This document shows, piece after piece, positions 55,465 to 64,000 of a DNA stretch of 64,000 nt. Positions within the stretch are counted from its first letter, which is position 1; every line of letters begins with the position of its first letter. Origin of the DNA: Marinobacter sp. BW6 (GTDB lineage Bacteria > Pseudomonadota > Gammaproteobacteria > Pseudomonadales > Oleiphilaceae); assembly GCF_008107725.1 (NCBI RefSeq), contig NZ_VIRN01000064.1:868001-932000 (forward strand). The letters are read 5' to 3'. The position numbers and the translations under genes were made by a program. Below the pieces are notes generated by a model. The model searched no databases. It saw only the letters and a program-made list of their open reading frames with translations, and had not been told where the DNA came from.

Positions 55465-55480
55465 TTAGTAAATTTACTAA
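55465..55480. promoter_or_regulatory. Palindromic operator candidate upstream of gpmI
   Basis: Perfect 16-bp palindrome TTAGTAAATTTACTAA, 23 bases upstream of the gpmI start, in the 147-base divergent region shared with the rhodanese gene. No regulator is adjacent. Confidence 0.5.
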
Positions 55481-55531
55481 AACAAGGATGAAGTCTATCT
55501 ATTTTCGCATTTAGTGACCAGTTTCGTCACC

Positions 55532-55560
55532 TTCTGTCAGGGAGTCAGGCTGTGTATAAT
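55532..55560 (+). promoter_or_regulatory. Promoter of the rhodanese gene
   Basis: TTCTGT (55532-55537), a 17-base spacer and a perfect TATAAT (55555-55560) preceded by TGTG, about 30 bases before the start codon. Confidence 0.55.
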
Positions 55561-55589
55561 CCCGCCAAACTCATTATCAGGGTAAGTTC

Positions 55590-56006
55590 ATGGACCGGTT
55601 GTTTGAATTTGTCGTTAACCACTACATTCTCGTGTCGCTGTTCGTGGCATTTCTGGTCGCCATCCTTATTCTGGAGTCCCGTCGCGGCGGAGCCAAGATC
55701 TCGGCCCAGGGCGCGGTCAACCTGATCAACAAGGATGAAGCTGTTGTAGTGGACATCCGGGACCGTAAGGAGTTTGGTGAGGGCCGCATTACCGGTTCGG
55801 TCAACATTCCCCTGAACAGTCTGAAGAGTCGGGTGGGCGAGCTGAGCAAGTTCAAGGACAAGCAGATTATCGTTGCCGACAAGATGGGCCAGCATTCCGC
55901 TATGGCAGTCAAACAGCTGAACGCCGAGGGCTTCAGCAATGTGGTTCGCCTGAACGGTGGCGTTGCTGACTGGAAGGCCAGCAATCTTCCACTGGTGAAG
56001 AAGTAG
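55590..56006 (+). CDS. yibN: Membrane-anchored rhodanese-like protein lacking the catalytic cysteine
   Basis: A 138-aa protein with an N-terminal transmembrane helix (about 10-28) and one rhodanese domain (about 38-135). The domain hallmarks VVDIRDRKEFGEGRITGSVNIP are present, but the active-site loop reads ADKMGQHSA (96-104) with no cysteine anywhere, so sulfur transfer is not expected. Orthologues sit next to gpmI and secB; in E. coli and Pseudomonas a glutaredoxin gene lies between this gene and secB, and it is absent here. Role unknown, perhaps binding rather than catalysis. Confidence 0.85.
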   Translation: MDRLFEFVVNHYILVSLFVAFLVAILILESRRGGAKISAQGAVNLINKDEAVVVDIRDRKEFGEGRITGSVNIPLNSLKSRVGELSKFKDKQIIVADKMGQHSAMAVKQLNAEGFSNVVRLNGGVADWKASNLPLVKK

Positions 56007-56150
56007 GGCAGCCCTTGATCTGAGGATCATTCTGCCGCACTGTTTCACATAAGCCGGCCTGGCCTAGACGTAAAATGTCCCGGCATAACGCTCCAAAGCA
56101 TTCCATAATAACGGGCCCCGAGCCCATGATCGAGAACGAAAGGACTGAAA

Positions 56151-56654
56151 ATGGCTGAGAATCAGCAAGCCGCAGCAGGCAGTGACAACCAGAACCAACC
56201 CCAGTTTGCCCTTCAACGTATTTATGTGAAGGACCTGTCTTTTGAGTCACCGAACTCTCCCACCGTATTTCAGGAGCAGTGGAAGCCACAGGTTAACCTG
56301 GATCTGAATACTTCCCACAATAAGGTCAGCGACAACCAATATGAGGTTGTGCTTTCCCTGACCGTCACCGCAAAAGTGGGCGAGAAGGTGGCATACATCG
56401 TCGAGATCCAGCAGGGTGGCGTGTTCCTGGTACAGGGCATTGAAGGTCAGCAGCTGGGCCAGATGCTGGGCGCTTACTGCCCAACTATCCTGTTCCCTTA
56501 TGCTCGCGAAGCAATCGACGGTATCGTGAACAAAGGCAGCTTCCCGGCCCTGATGCTGGCGCCGGTAAACTTCGACGCCATCTATGCCCAGGCGCTCAAG
56601 CGCAAGCAGGAAGAAGCTGCGGGCGAGGCAAACGAAGAGCAGCAGACTCACTGA
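56151..56654 (+). CDS. secB: Protein-export chaperone SecB
   Basis: A 167-aa tetrameric cytoplasmic chaperone that keeps precursors unfolded and passes them to SecA. The family strands FALQRIYVKDLSFESPN and QGVFLVQGIEG are clear, with an acidic C-terminus. Ribosome site AAGGA. Ends in a strong shared terminator. Confidence 0.96.
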   Translation: MAENQQAAAGSDNQNQPQFALQRIYVKDLSFESPNSPTVFQEQWKPQVNLDLNTSHNKVSDNQYEVVLSLTVTAKVGEKVAYIVEIQQGGVFLVQGIEGQQLGQMLGAYCPTILFPYAREAIDGIVNKGSFPALMLAPVNFDAIYAQALKRKQEEAAGEANEEQQTH

Positions 56655-56677
56655 TCGGTGGTGCGCCAATCAGTAAT

Positions 56678-56707
56678 AAAAAAAACCGGCTTCGGCCGGT
56701 TTTTTTA
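56678..56707. terminator. Bidirectional terminator between secB and trmL
   Basis: ACCGGC-TTCG-GCCGGT with A-rich and T-rich flanks that extend the stem on both sides. It works for both convergent genes and overlaps the trmL stop codon. Confidence 0.92.
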
Positions 56708-57169
56708 TGTCGCTCCGGTAAACCCCAGTTGCCGCCAGGCCTCGTAAACCACCAGAGCGGCGGTGTTGGAGAGATTCAGGCTGCGGCTTTGCGGTTGCAT
56801 CGGAACCCGCAGGCGATGCTCGGGCAGCAACCCCTCTCGGACATCAGCAGGAAGACCGCGGGTTTCCGGGCCGAACATCAGGTAGTCGCCATCCTGATAG
56901 CTTACTTGATGGTAGTGGGTGCTGCCTTTGGTGGTCAGCCCGAACAGGCGTACGGGCTGCTCGCTGGCCAGGAAGTCCTGGTAGTTCCTGTGGATCTTCA
57001 CCGTGGCGTACTCGCTGTAATCCAGCCCGGCCCGCCGCATCTGTTTGTCTTCCAGGTTAAACCCCAGCGGTTCAATAAGATGCAGCTGGCAGCCGGTGTT
57101 GGCGCACAGCCGGATGATATTGCCGGTATTCGGCGGTATCTCCGGCTCGTACAGCACAACGTGGAGCAT
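56705..57169 (-). CDS. trmL: tRNA (cytidine/uridine-34 2'-O)-methyltransferase
   Basis: A 154-aa SPOUT-family methyltransferase acting on the wobble base of certain leucine tRNAs. The knot motifs are visible: [25 protein letters not shown] and [15 protein letters not shown]. The frame opens at 57220 inside the thiolase gene, but [16 protein letters not shown] from 57169 is the family N-terminus. Five bases downstream of the thiolase stop. Confidence 0.94.
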   Translation of the reverse strand: MLHVVLYEPEIPPNTGNIIRLCANTGCQLHLIEPLGFNLEDKQMRRAGLDYSEYATVKIHRNYQDFLASEQPVRLFGLTTKGSTHYHQVSYQDGDYLMFGPETRGLPADVREGLLPEHRLRVPMQPQSRSLNLSNTAALVVYEAWRQLGFTGAT

Positions 57170-57174
57170 GAAAC

Positions 57175-58353
57175 TCAGCGCTCGACGGCCAGGGCAACGC
57201 CCATGCCGCCACCGATGCACAGCGTGGCCAGGCCCTTGTGAACATCACGGCGAACCATTTCATGCAGCAGGGAAACCAGGATGCGGCAGCCGGATGCGCC
57301 GATGGGGTGGCCAAGGGCAATGGCCCCGCCGTTCACGTTCACCTTGCCGGTGTCCCAACCCATGTCGCGATTTACGGAAATGGCCTGGGCTGCGAAGGCT
57401 TCGTTGGCTTCAACCAGGTCCAGATCATCTGTGTTCCAGCCCGCAAGCTTCAGGCAGCGTTGACTGGCGGGAATCGGGCCGGTGCCCATGATAGTCGGGT
57501 CCACGCCGGCGTTGGCGTAAGCCTTGATGGTGGCGATCGGAGTCAGCCCCAGTTCTTTGGCTTTCTCGGCACTGCAGACCATCACGGCAGCGGCGCCATC
57601 GTTCAGGGATGAGGCGTTGCCGGCGGTAACGGTGCCGTCCTTCTTGAAGGCCGCACGCAGTTTGCCAAGCCCCTCGGCAGTGACGCCGTCCCGGGGGCCC
57701 TCGTCGCGGTCAACCACAATCGGATCGCCCTTACGCTGGGGAATGGAGACCGGAACAATCTGACCATCGAAATAACCGGCCTCGCGAGCGGCGGCGGCCT
57801 TCTGCTGGGATGCAGCTGCAAATTCGTCCTGCTCATCACGGCTAATGCCGTATTTCTCGACGATGTTCTCGGCGGTGATACCCATATGGTAATCGTTGAA
57901 GGCATCCCACAGACCGTCCTTGATCATGGTGTCGACCATGGACCAGTTGCCCATCCGCTGGCCATTTCGGCTGTTGGGCAGCACATGGGGCGCCTGGCTC
58001 ATGCTCTCCTGGCCACCGGCGATCATCATCTCGGCGTCGCCACAGCGGATGGCCTGCACCGCCATGTGAACCGCTTTTAGACCGGAGCCGCAGACCTTGT
58101 TGATCGTCATGGCGGGCACGGAGGCAGGAAGGCCGGCGTTAATGGCAGACTGGCGAGCCGGATTCTGGCCAACACCGGCGGTAAGAACCTGACCCAGCAC
58201 TACCTCGTTGATCTGGTCACCGGCGACGCCGGTTTCTTCCATTAATGCCTTGATGACGGCGGTTCCCAGCTGGTCTGCGCTCAGGCTGGAAAGACCTCCG
58301 CCAAAGGTTCCGATAGCAGTACGGCGGGCGGCAACAATAACGACATCACGCAT
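57175..58353 (-). CDS. Acetyl-CoA C-acetyltransferase (thiolase)
   Basis: A 392-aa biosynthetic-type thiolase joining or splitting acetoacetyl-CoA. Active-site residues are Cys88 in KVCGSGLK, a histidine in GHPIGASG and a cysteine in LCIGGGMG. No phaB or bktB neighbours are present, so its pathway (polyhydroxyalkanoate, ketone bodies or amino-acid breakdown) cannot be set. AtoB/PhaA-like by sequence. Confidence 0.92.
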   Translation of the reverse strand: MRDVVIVAARRTAIGTFGGGLSSLSADQLGTAVIKALMEETGVAGDQINEVVLGQVLTAGVGQNPARQSAINAGLPASVPAMTINKVCGSGLKAVHMAVQAIRCGDAEMMIAGGQESMSQAPHVLPNSRNGQRMGNWSMVDTMIKDGLWDAFNDYHMGITAENIVEKYGISRDEQDEFAAASQQKAAAAREAGYFDGQIVPVSIPQRKGDPIVVDRDEGPRDGVTAEGLGKLRAAFKKDGTVTAGNASSLNDGAAAVMVCSAEKAKELGLTPIATIKAYANAGVDPTIMGTGPIPASQRCLKLAGWNTDDLDLVEANEAFAAQAISVNRDMGWDTGKVNVNGGAIALGHPIGASGCRILVSLLHEMVRRDVHKGLATLCIGGGMGVALAVER

Positions 58354-58478
58354 GGGGATTCTCCGGATCAGTGGCGCGCGCGGGACTGGGGCCGGCGCGT
58401 GCAGGATTGAAAACTGCTTGCATTGTATCCGGAAAGCGGCGCCCGGCCAAAGAACAGGCCCTGAGCGCGCAGGTATCG

Positions 58479-59225
58479 CTACATATTCAGGCTTCGGCCG
58501 CCATCAACAGAGATGATCTGACCGGTTATGAACGGCGCATCGCAGATCAGGAACGCGATGGTTTTGGCGATATCACGGGGGTTGCCAGTTCGGGCCAGTG
58601 GGGTCTTTTGGAGAATTGCCTGCTGCGCTGATTGATCCATCTCGGCTTCGCCCTCTGGCCAGAGGATTGCGCCTGGCGATACGCCGTTCACCCGCACATC
58701 CGGCGCCAGGTCTTTTGCCCAGGAGCGTGTCAGGGCGGCCAGGCCGGCCTTGCTGGCGCAGTATAGTGGGTGGTCATCGATGGGTCTTTCACTGTAGATG
58801 TCGATCAGGTTCACTACGCTGCCCCGGTTTCGCCGAAGTTCTGCCAGACACGCCTGAAGCAGGAAAAATGGAGCCCTGAGGTTGGTGTTCAGGATGGTGT
58901 CCCAGTCGTCTTCGGTAGCGTCCGCTGTCGGGGTGGGGTAGAACACCGATGCATTATTCACCAGTGCGTCCAGTCGGCCCCATTGTGCCGCGGCGTCAGT
59001 GGCCAGTTGGTCTAATCCGGCCGTTCGGCTCAGATCCGCCTGAAGGGCGCAGGCGGAGTCCGGCCGTTGCCGGTTCATCTGTTCAGTCAGGGCATTTGCC
59101 TGCTCTTCCCGGCTCCGATAATGAATCACCAGGTTCCAGCCTCTTTCGTGCAGTGTCCGCGCAGTTTGTGCCCCGAGACGGTGGGCTGCGCCGGTGACCA
59201 GAGCAACAGGTGTCGTGGACGGCAT
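58479..59225 (-). CDS. folM: Pteridine reductase (short-chain dehydrogenase)
   Basis: A 248-aa NADPH-dependent SDR. The cofactor motif is [10 protein letters not shown] with RSRE downstream (NADP preference), NNASVFYPT follows, and the catalytic Tyr-x3-Lys is YCASK. Similar to FolM/PTR1-type proteins that reduce dihydromonapterin or dihydrofolate. Ten bases after the CCA gene stop, so probably co-transcribed. Confidence 0.85.
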   Translation of the reverse strand: MPSTTPVALVTGAAHRLGAQTARTLHERGWNLVIHYRSREEQANALTEQMNRQRPDSACALQADLSRTAGLDQLATDAAAQWGRLDALVNNASVFYPTPTADATEDDWDTILNTNLRAPFFLLQACLAELRRNRGSVVNLIDIYSERPIDDHPLYCASKAGLAALTRSWAKDLAPDVRVNGVSPGAILWPEGEAEMDQSAQQAILQKTPLARTGNPRDIAKTIAFLICDAPFITGQIISVDGGRSLNM

Positions 59226-59234
59226 GGTGGCTCC

Positions 59235-60356
59235 TCAGTCGTTGGTCGTTGCGACGGCGTCGCAGATCCGTTTCATGCGCTCAGTCCGGATTGCGCTACC
59301 CAGTTCCTTGCCTTTGTAGCCTTGGGCCAGGAGTACTTTAGGGTCAACCCCGCTGGCCGCTTCCGATGCCTTTCGAAGCAGGCTGAGTGGGCCGGAATCC
59401 CCGGGCAGGGAGCACTCCAGGACTCTCAGAAGCGCAGAGAAGCGTTCCGGGCGGCGCCAGAAATCCGCCTGATCCAGAAGGTCCAGCAGGACTTTGGCTT
59501 CAGGCTGCTGAGCATCGATGCCCCGGATCTGCGCCGTAAAGGCTGTAACCAGTCTCGCCAAATTCTGACAGTCATTAGGGGCCTTCAGGGCTTTGGCCCG
59601 GGCCAAAGCTACCGATTCTTCCAGCGGCGAGAGCAGAGCGGCGAAGCGCTCGTCGGTATCAGCATCGGCCTGATTGTGGACACATTGAAGTGTCTCCATA
59701 GCCTCGGAAAATGCATGAGATGGCTCGATTTCCGGAATCAGTACCGAGAGTGCTCCGCAGTCACGGAGGACTTCAAAAAACGCCTCGGGCGCCTTTTCAT
59801 GCAGTGCTCGCTTAAATTCCTGCCAGACCCGTTCCGGAACCAGTTGGTCCACTTCTCCGCTATCCACCATGCTCTGCATCAGAGCCATAGTCTGGTCGCA
59901 CACGCTAAATCCCAGTGGCCGAAAGCGGGCTGCGAACCGGGCGATGCGCAGAATTCTAAGGGGGTCTTCGGTGAAGGCTTCCGAAACATGGCGAAGCTTG
60001 CGATCTTCTATGTCACGTTGGCCATCAAAGGGGTCTACCAGATCACCGCCTTCAGTTTTTGCCATTGCATTGACGGTCAGGTCGCGTCGCCTCAAGTCCT
60101 GCTCCAGGGTGACGTCCGGCGCGCTGTAGACGGTGAAACCGTGGTAGCCGCGTCCCTGTTTTCGCTCGGTGCGAGCCAGGGCGTATTCTTCCCGGGTACG
60201 GGGATGCAGAAATACCGGAAAGTCGGCGCCTACCTGTTTAAATCCGTTGGCAAGCATTTCCTTGGGGGTTGCGCCTACGACCACCCAGTCCCGGTCCTTG
60301 ACCTTAAGCCCGAGTAATTCATCACGAACGGCACCGCCAACCAGATAGACCTGCAT
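59235..60356 (-). CDS. cca: tRNA nucleotidyltransferase (CCA-adding enzyme), short form without HD domain
   Basis: A 373-aa class-II enzyme. The nucleotidyltransferase head is complete: YLVGGAVRDELLG, DRDWVVVG (catalytic Asp pair), RRDLTVNAMA and the template motif EDPLRILRIARFAARF. The C-terminal part (about 230-373) is helical, and I see no HD phosphohydrolase motif of the kind found in the longer enterobacterial Cca (about 410 aa). It adds or repairs CCA ends of tRNA. Confidence 0.93.
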   Translation of the reverse strand: MQVYLVGGAVRDELLGLKVKDRDWVVVGATPKEMLANGFKQVGADFPVFLHPRTREEYALARTERKQGRGYHGFTVYSAPDVTLEQDLRRRDLTVNAMAKTEGGDLVDPFDGQRDIEDRKLRHVSEAFTEDPLRILRIARFAARFRPLGFSVCDQTMALMQSMVDSGEVDQLVPERVWQEFKRALHEKAPEAFFEVLRDCGALSVLIPEIEPSHAFSEAMETLQCVHNQADADTDERFAALLSPLEESVALARAKALKAPNDCQNLARLVTAFTAQIRGIDAQQPEAKVLLDLLDQADFWRRPERFSALLRVLECSLPGDSGPLSLLRKASEAASGVDPKVLLAQGYKGKELGSAIRTERMKRICDAVATTND

Positions 60357-60442
60357 GAAATGTCTGATTCCTTTCGGATAGTGTGTGGCTGGATTATCCG
60401 GTTCCCGGGCAGGGCAGGCAAACCTGTGACGCGCCTGGTCAT

Positions 60443-60475
60443 AAAAAAGCCCGCCCGGGGTGCCTGGGCGGGCTT
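60443..60475 (-). terminator. Terminator of the TraF-like gene
   Basis: Ten-base arms AAGCCCGCCC and GGGCGGGCTT with a nine-base loop; on the minus strand it is followed by TTTTTT. It lies 29 bases past the stop codon of the TraF-like gene and upstream of cca. Confidence 0.92.
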
Positions 60476-60503
60476 CGATTTACTGCCGCAAATCAGTGTC
60501 CGG

Positions 60504-61763
60504 TCAGAACGCCGTGCCAAGCTCCAGAGCCGCGCCCACATCGGCATCGCTGTACAGGGCGCCGATATCGAGTCGGACGCCGACAATGTTCAGGCCAAGA
60601 CCGGCGGTAAACTGTGTCTTCTCTTCAATGCCCTCGTTGTCATCGTTGCTGGCCAGGTTGTGGCGAACGCCGACTCGAAGCTGGGCGTAACGGAAGGCAT
60701 CGAACTCCGCTCCCAGGGCAAGCCACTGTGTGTCATCTTCGTAGCCAAAGGCTTCTTTCTTGGTCAGGTCAATTTCTGCGGTGACGACGTGGTATTCGCT
60801 CTTGTGGGCAATACCTGCCGTTGCCATGGGGTCGAGTTCCAGTGTCCGCACTTCCTCACCCAGCTCCGGGCGGCTGGCTGCAGAGTCCAGCTCCATTGGG
60901 ATGAGGTTCTTGACCACGATACCTGCATTCCACTGTTTCTCATCGCCAAATGCATAAGCTGCACCGATATCCAGGTTAAAGCCGCTCTTGTCGGTCTGGT
61001 ATTGGTCACTGTCGAAATCATCGTCTTCGAAACCGGAAATGGTTTCCGTGTATTGGAAAGTTTGCAGGTTGATGTACTTGGGTGAAACACCCAACTGCAT
61101 TACATCACCATTAGCCAGCTGAAACTCTCGGGCGAAGCTGATCCCAACCTCGGAAACAGCGGAGGCCAGAATTTTGCCGCGGGATTCAAGGTCATCTGTA
61201 ATGCCTGAGGGTGGCAGGGTGTTGCCATTCTCGATAGCTTCGAGAATGGCATCATCGTCCTCGTCGTATTCCCCCCGAACGGTCGCAGTAAGGTTGCCAT
61301 TGGCGAACACGCCTACCGACAGTTTCGGCCCGGGAAAGGCGACCGAGAGTCCAAGGCCGGCGTTAACGCGGGCAGTATCCTCATCAAAGGCCTGAAGCTG
61401 ATCACGGAGCTTGGCAGCCTGCCCCTGTGCTTCTGCCTGATTCAGGTCGTCGATGGCCTGTTCAAAGTCATCAATGGTGTCCTGAATATCATCCACTTGA
61501 TCAATGGTTTCTTCTTCGTCTGCGGCCCTTGCATTCACGGAGGGTAGTATCAGTCCGAAATCATCGTTCCAGCTATGGTGATCCGCGGCCATCATCGCCG
61601 GGTTGTCCGCTGGTGCCGTGGAGGGCGTTGCTACAGCAACTCCAGTGCCGCCCATGGCGAAAGAGCGGGCAGACATAAAAGACTGTGGGCTGGCCAGGGC
61701 AGAGGAGGTGGCAATGGATAGGCCAATGGCTACAGAAAGTTTGGTCAGACGATGTCCGGTCAT
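60504..61763 (-). CDS. TraF-like outer membrane protein
   Basis: A 419-aa predicted beta-barrel of the TraF_2 (conjugal transfer TraF-like) family, related in layout to FadL-type barrels. The signal peptide ends in SSALA before SPQSFMSARSFAMGGTGVA, the family opening. An unusual acidic helical insert (about 80-125, DDIQDTIDDFEQAIDDLN) precedes the barrel strands. No conjugation genes are near, so the family name is misleading; a housekeeping outer membrane role is likely. The start at 61763 is preferred to 61790. A strong terminator follows. Confidence 0.8.
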   Translation of the reverse strand: MTGHRLTKLSVAIGLSIATSSALASPQSFMSARSFAMGGTGVAVATPSTAPADNPAMMAADHHSWNDDFGLILPSVNARAADEEETIDQVDDIQDTIDDFEQAIDDLNQAEAQGQAAKLRDQLQAFDEDTARVNAGLGLSVAFPGPKLSVGVFANGNLTATVRGEYDEDDDAILEAIENGNTLPPSGITDDLESRGKILASAVSEVGISFAREFQLANGDVMQLGVSPKYINLQTFQYTETISGFEDDDFDSDQYQTDKSGFNLDIGAAYAFGDEKQWNAGIVVKNLIPMELDSAASRPELGEEVRTLELDPMATAGIAHKSEYHVVTAEIDLTKKEAFGYEDDTQWLALGAEFDAFRYAQLRVGVRHNLASNDDNEGIEEKTQFTAGLGLNIVGVRLDIGALYSDADVGAALELGTAF

Positions 61764-62011
61764 GAATAATCCTGTCGGGTAAAAAGGCAAAATAGATATT
61801 AAGTAACTGAAAGGTTAATGCAGAACCTTATCCAGCTCATGACGCATGGGGTAACGGTTTGTTTTTGATGTGTAAACAGAGGCATTTTTTTGCCGCATAG
61901 GGGTTGCAAAACAATGCGGTTGGGGACTGTTGATCGGAATATCAGGGAGTTAGAAAAACTGGCGTAGTTTTTTCATGGGAAACCGGAAATGACGTTTTCT
62001 GGAGACACGCA

Positions 62012-62560
62012 ATGAACCTTCGCTGGATACTTATGCCTCTGCTGGCAACAACGGTGGCTGCCTGTGCGCCTGTTGGCAGTTACCAGGGGGATAACGGCAG
62101 CCAGTCCCGTCAGGATACCGAGCTGGAGTCCATCACAGTGCGGGTGAGCGGCCTTGGTACCTATGAGGATGTTGCGGCCGATCGTTCGAATACCCGCAAA
62201 CGTCTGATGGCCCGGCGAGCCTCCCAGCTGGACGCCTATCGGAACCTCGTTGAGCGGGTTTACGGCACCGTCGTGTACGGCAGCTCCACCGTCAATGATT
62301 TTGTGCTGCGCAATGACACGTTCAGAACCTACGTCGACAGTTACATTCGCGGCGCCAAGCTGGTCGCCGTTAACGAGCACAGCGACGGTGTGTTCGAGAC
62401 CGTGATGGAACTGAAACTTGAGCCACGTTTCCGGGCCTGTGTTGCCAAGGTCGCTGATGATCAGGTGCAGGATCTCTGCCCAATCCCCATGCCGCAGGAA
62501 AATGACAGTGTGGGCGATGTGCAGAGCAAGGGCGTGGATTCCCTGTATTACCTTGATTGA
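62012..62560 (+). CDS. flgP: Flagellar outer-membrane lipoprotein FlgP (LPP20 family)
   Basis: A 182-aa lipoprotein: the signal peptide ends in the lipobox TVAAC with Cys18. The LPP20 domain (about 45-150) includes ARRASQLDAYRNLVERVYG and VVYGSSTVNDFV. In Vibrio-type sheathed or polar flagella FlgP forms a ring at the outer membrane with FlgO and FlgT. Identity is supported by flgT 27 bases downstream. flgO is not adjacent. Confidence 0.82.
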   Translation: MNLRWILMPLLATTVAACAPVGSYQGDNGSQSRQDTELESITVRVSGLGTYEDVAADRSNTRKRLMARRASQLDAYRNLVERVYGTVVYGSSTVNDFVLRNDTFRTYVDSYIRGAKLVAVNEHSDGVFETVMELKLEPRFRACVAKVADDQVQDLCPIPMPQENDSVGDVQSKGVDSLYYLD

Positions 62561-62587
62561 TCGAGAGTATAGAGAGTATCGAGAATT

Positions 62588-63793
62588 ATGAAACGCTTGC
62601 TGTCACTGGCTGTGCTCGGAGCTCTGGCCCTTTTCGTGGTTTCAGGCGCCCAAGCCGTTGTTCTGGAGGGCGTGGGTCACGCCAATATCCACGACGGAAA
62701 TCTGGAAGCCGCCCGGGCCGAGGCTCGCAGGGCCGCGATCCGGGATCTGTCTCTGCAGTATGAGGCCAGGGTAAGCACGCACGACACTATGGAAAACGGC
62801 GTTATCACCGAGTCCCGGATGGATCTTGCGTCAAGCGCCAGGGCCCGGAACGTGCGGATAATCGATGAGTACCAGAGCGGCAACCTGTTGCGGGTGATTG
62901 TCCGGGGAGATATCAGCGAGAGTCGCAGTCAGTGTGGCGCGGGAGATGCTGGCCGGCTGAAAAAGCGGGTCGCGGTGACCGGGTTCCCGATGCTTTATCC
63001 AGACCAGGCCAGAGTCGGGCGTATTGACGATGCCGGCGAAATCTTGCCGCAACAGCTCCAGCAGCGTTTGGTGGCCCAGGGCGGGCTGCAGGTTTTCGGG
63101 GCTACCACTTCCCGAATGTTTACTGACCTGCTGAACGCACCGACAGTTCAACAGGGCGACAATCGATTGAGCAACGTACTCGAGCTGGCCCGGGAAATGG
63201 GCGTGCAGTTCGTGGTGACCGGGGTTATTCGTGATCTTGGCGTTGCAGACCCCTCGGCGTGGGGCACCTCCGTACTGGACAAGATGCAACGGGGCATTGG
63301 GGTGGTGGACCAACGGCGTCGTTTTGCTGCGGATCTCATTATCTTTGACGGGTTCAGTGGTGCGCCTGTCTACCGGCAGCGGTTTGCCACAGCGGCAGAC
63401 TGGAATGCGGGCCCCGGCAGTTCAACCGGATTCGGATCGGCGGGCTTTCAGAAAACCGTCTATGGTCAGGCAGTCGATGGCGTGATCGGGGAAATGGCGG
63501 CGGCTGTAACCGAGGCGCTGGCGTGTCAGCCTTTTATTACCCGGATTGCGCGAGTGGACGGCCACGGGGTAACGCTGGATTCGGGTGCCACAGCCGGGCT
63601 TCGACCGGGCGACGAGTTGAAACTCTACCGTAGCAAGCGCTATCTGGATTCCCCAGAGGATTCGCCGGAACTGCAAGACAGTGAGGTTTCAGTAACGCTC
63701 GATAGGGTACAGCCGCATTTCAGCCGGGGCACAATGCCCCAGCTTGGCGGAATCGTTAACATTCAGAGAGATGATATAGCGATTATCTGGTAA
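62588..63793 (+). CDS. flgT: Flagellar H-ring protein FlgT
   Basis: A 401-aa periplasmic protein with a signal peptide ending in SGAQA. The N-terminal domain resembles the LPP20 fold (EGVGHANIHDGNLEAARAEARR), followed by a middle domain (KKRVAVTGFPMLYPDQARVG) and a C-terminal domain with SGATAGLRPGDELKLYR. FlgT builds the H ring around the basal body and supports stator assembly in sodium- or high-torque polar motors (Vibrio knowledge). Forms an operon with flgP. Confidence 0.85.
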   Translation: MKRLLSLAVLGALALFVVSGAQAVVLEGVGHANIHDGNLEAARAEARRAAIRDLSLQYEARVSTHDTMENGVITESRMDLASSARARNVRIIDEYQSGNLLRVIVRGDISESRSQCGAGDAGRLKKRVAVTGFPMLYPDQARVGRIDDAGEILPQQLQQRLVAQGGLQVFGATTSRMFTDLLNAPTVQQGDNRLSNVLELAREMGVQFVVTGVIRDLGVADPSAWGTSVLDKMQRGIGVVDQRRRFAADLIIFDGFSGAPVYRQRFATAADWNAGPGSSTGFGSAGFQKTVYGQAVDGVIGEMAAAVTEALACQPFITRIARVDGHGVTLDSGATAGLRPGDELKLYRSKRYLDSPEDSPELQDSEVSVTLDRVQPHFSRGTMPQLGGIVNIQRDDIAIIW

Positions 63794-63805
63794 GACTGGC
63801 AGGCA

Positions 63806-64000
63806 TCAGTTGCTGGTGCCGGCCACTTCGGCGGCCGCAATATCCCGGATTTTGCCGACCATGGCTCGAAGCCCGTTGCCGCGGGTCGGGGAAATGTGGC
63901 GGAACAGGTCCAACTGCTCAAACAATTCATCGATGTCTGTGGCCAGGAGATCCCTCGGAGTCTTGCCGTTCAGGGCGACCAGGATGATGGCGGCCAATCC
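63806..64000 (-). CDS. SufE-like cysteine desulfurase activator, C-terminal end (partial)
   Basis: The minus-strand frame runs off the right edge; about 64 C-terminal residues are visible, starting LAAIILVALNGKTP and containing FEQLDLFRHISPTRGNGLRAM, the end of the SufE/CsdE fold. SufE accepts sulfur from SufS or CsdA for iron-sulfur cluster assembly. The conserved cysteine lies in the missing part. It converges on flgT with 12 bases between the stops. Confidence 0.75.
   Translation of the reverse strand, partial: GLAAIILVALNGKTPRDLLATDIDELFEQLDLFRHISPTRGNGLRAMVGKIRDIAAAEVAGTSN

Overview
The window is chromosomal core DNA of a free-living gammaproteobacterium. Gene content and order point to Marinobacter or a close relative: a two-subunit arginine succinyltransferase of the Pseudomonas type, an aot-like arginine ABC importer, TRAP transport next to glycolate oxidase genes, the asmA-mutY-yggX-tRNA-Phe string, hisBHAF, the secB-rhodanese-gpmI-envC-ctpA string, and flagellar flgP-flgT. 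The genus is an inference from content and has not been tested by comparison. There is no prophage, insertion sequence, CRISPR array or recognisable defence island.

Layout. 1-3.4 kb: a thioredoxin-TPR holdase, a small HNH protein, and a KamA-family radical SAM enzyme with a FadR-type palindrome in its promoter. 3.4-7.8 kb: pyruvate dehydrogenase E1 and E2 (aceEF). 8-11 kb: a porin and a fused DEDDh exonuclease/GIY-YIG nuclease. 10.9-26.4 kb: an arginine module, made of astC-aruF-aruG-astD-astB on the plus strand and a four-gene arginine-type ABC importer plus astE on the minus strand. A TetR-controlled RND efflux pair sits between the two halves. 26.5-35.2 kb: a GntR/FCD regulator divergent from a TRAP transporter (dctPQM), glcG and glcDEF, which together look like an import-and-oxidation unit for glycolate or a similar 2-hydroxy acid. 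35.3-42 kb: small membrane and ion genes (LysE exporter, Ca/Na exchanger, universal stress protein, a Pit phosphate permease and a Na/Pi cotransporter facing it). 42-47.4 kb: an EF-hand lipoprotein, what looks like a collapsed tRNA-Phe copy, an intact tRNA-Phe, yggX, mutY, asmA and a SRPBCC protein. 47.5-50.4 kb: hisB-hisH-hisA-hisF. 50.4-56.7 kb: cell-envelope genes (yibQ, ctpA, envC), gpmI, a cysteine-less rhodanese and secB. 56.7-64 kb: trmL, a thiolase, a pteridine reductase, a CCA enzyme, a TraF-like outer membrane protein, flgP, flgT and the C-terminal end of a SufE-like gene cut by the window edge.

No new multi-gene system is evident. The most unusual signals lie outside the genes. The first is a two-copy hairpin element (7832-7943 and 23133-23236) whose 54-nt core is conserved (44 of 54 positions, in opposite orientation) while its long arms differ between copies yet are almost perfectly self-complementary within each copy. 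The second is a 60-nt imperfect direct repeat next to tRNA-Phe that appears to hold an acceptor-stem-only remnant of a second tRNA-Phe. The third is a set of clear operator-like palindromes in front of kamA, the GntR/TRAP pair, the TetR/RND pair and gpmI.
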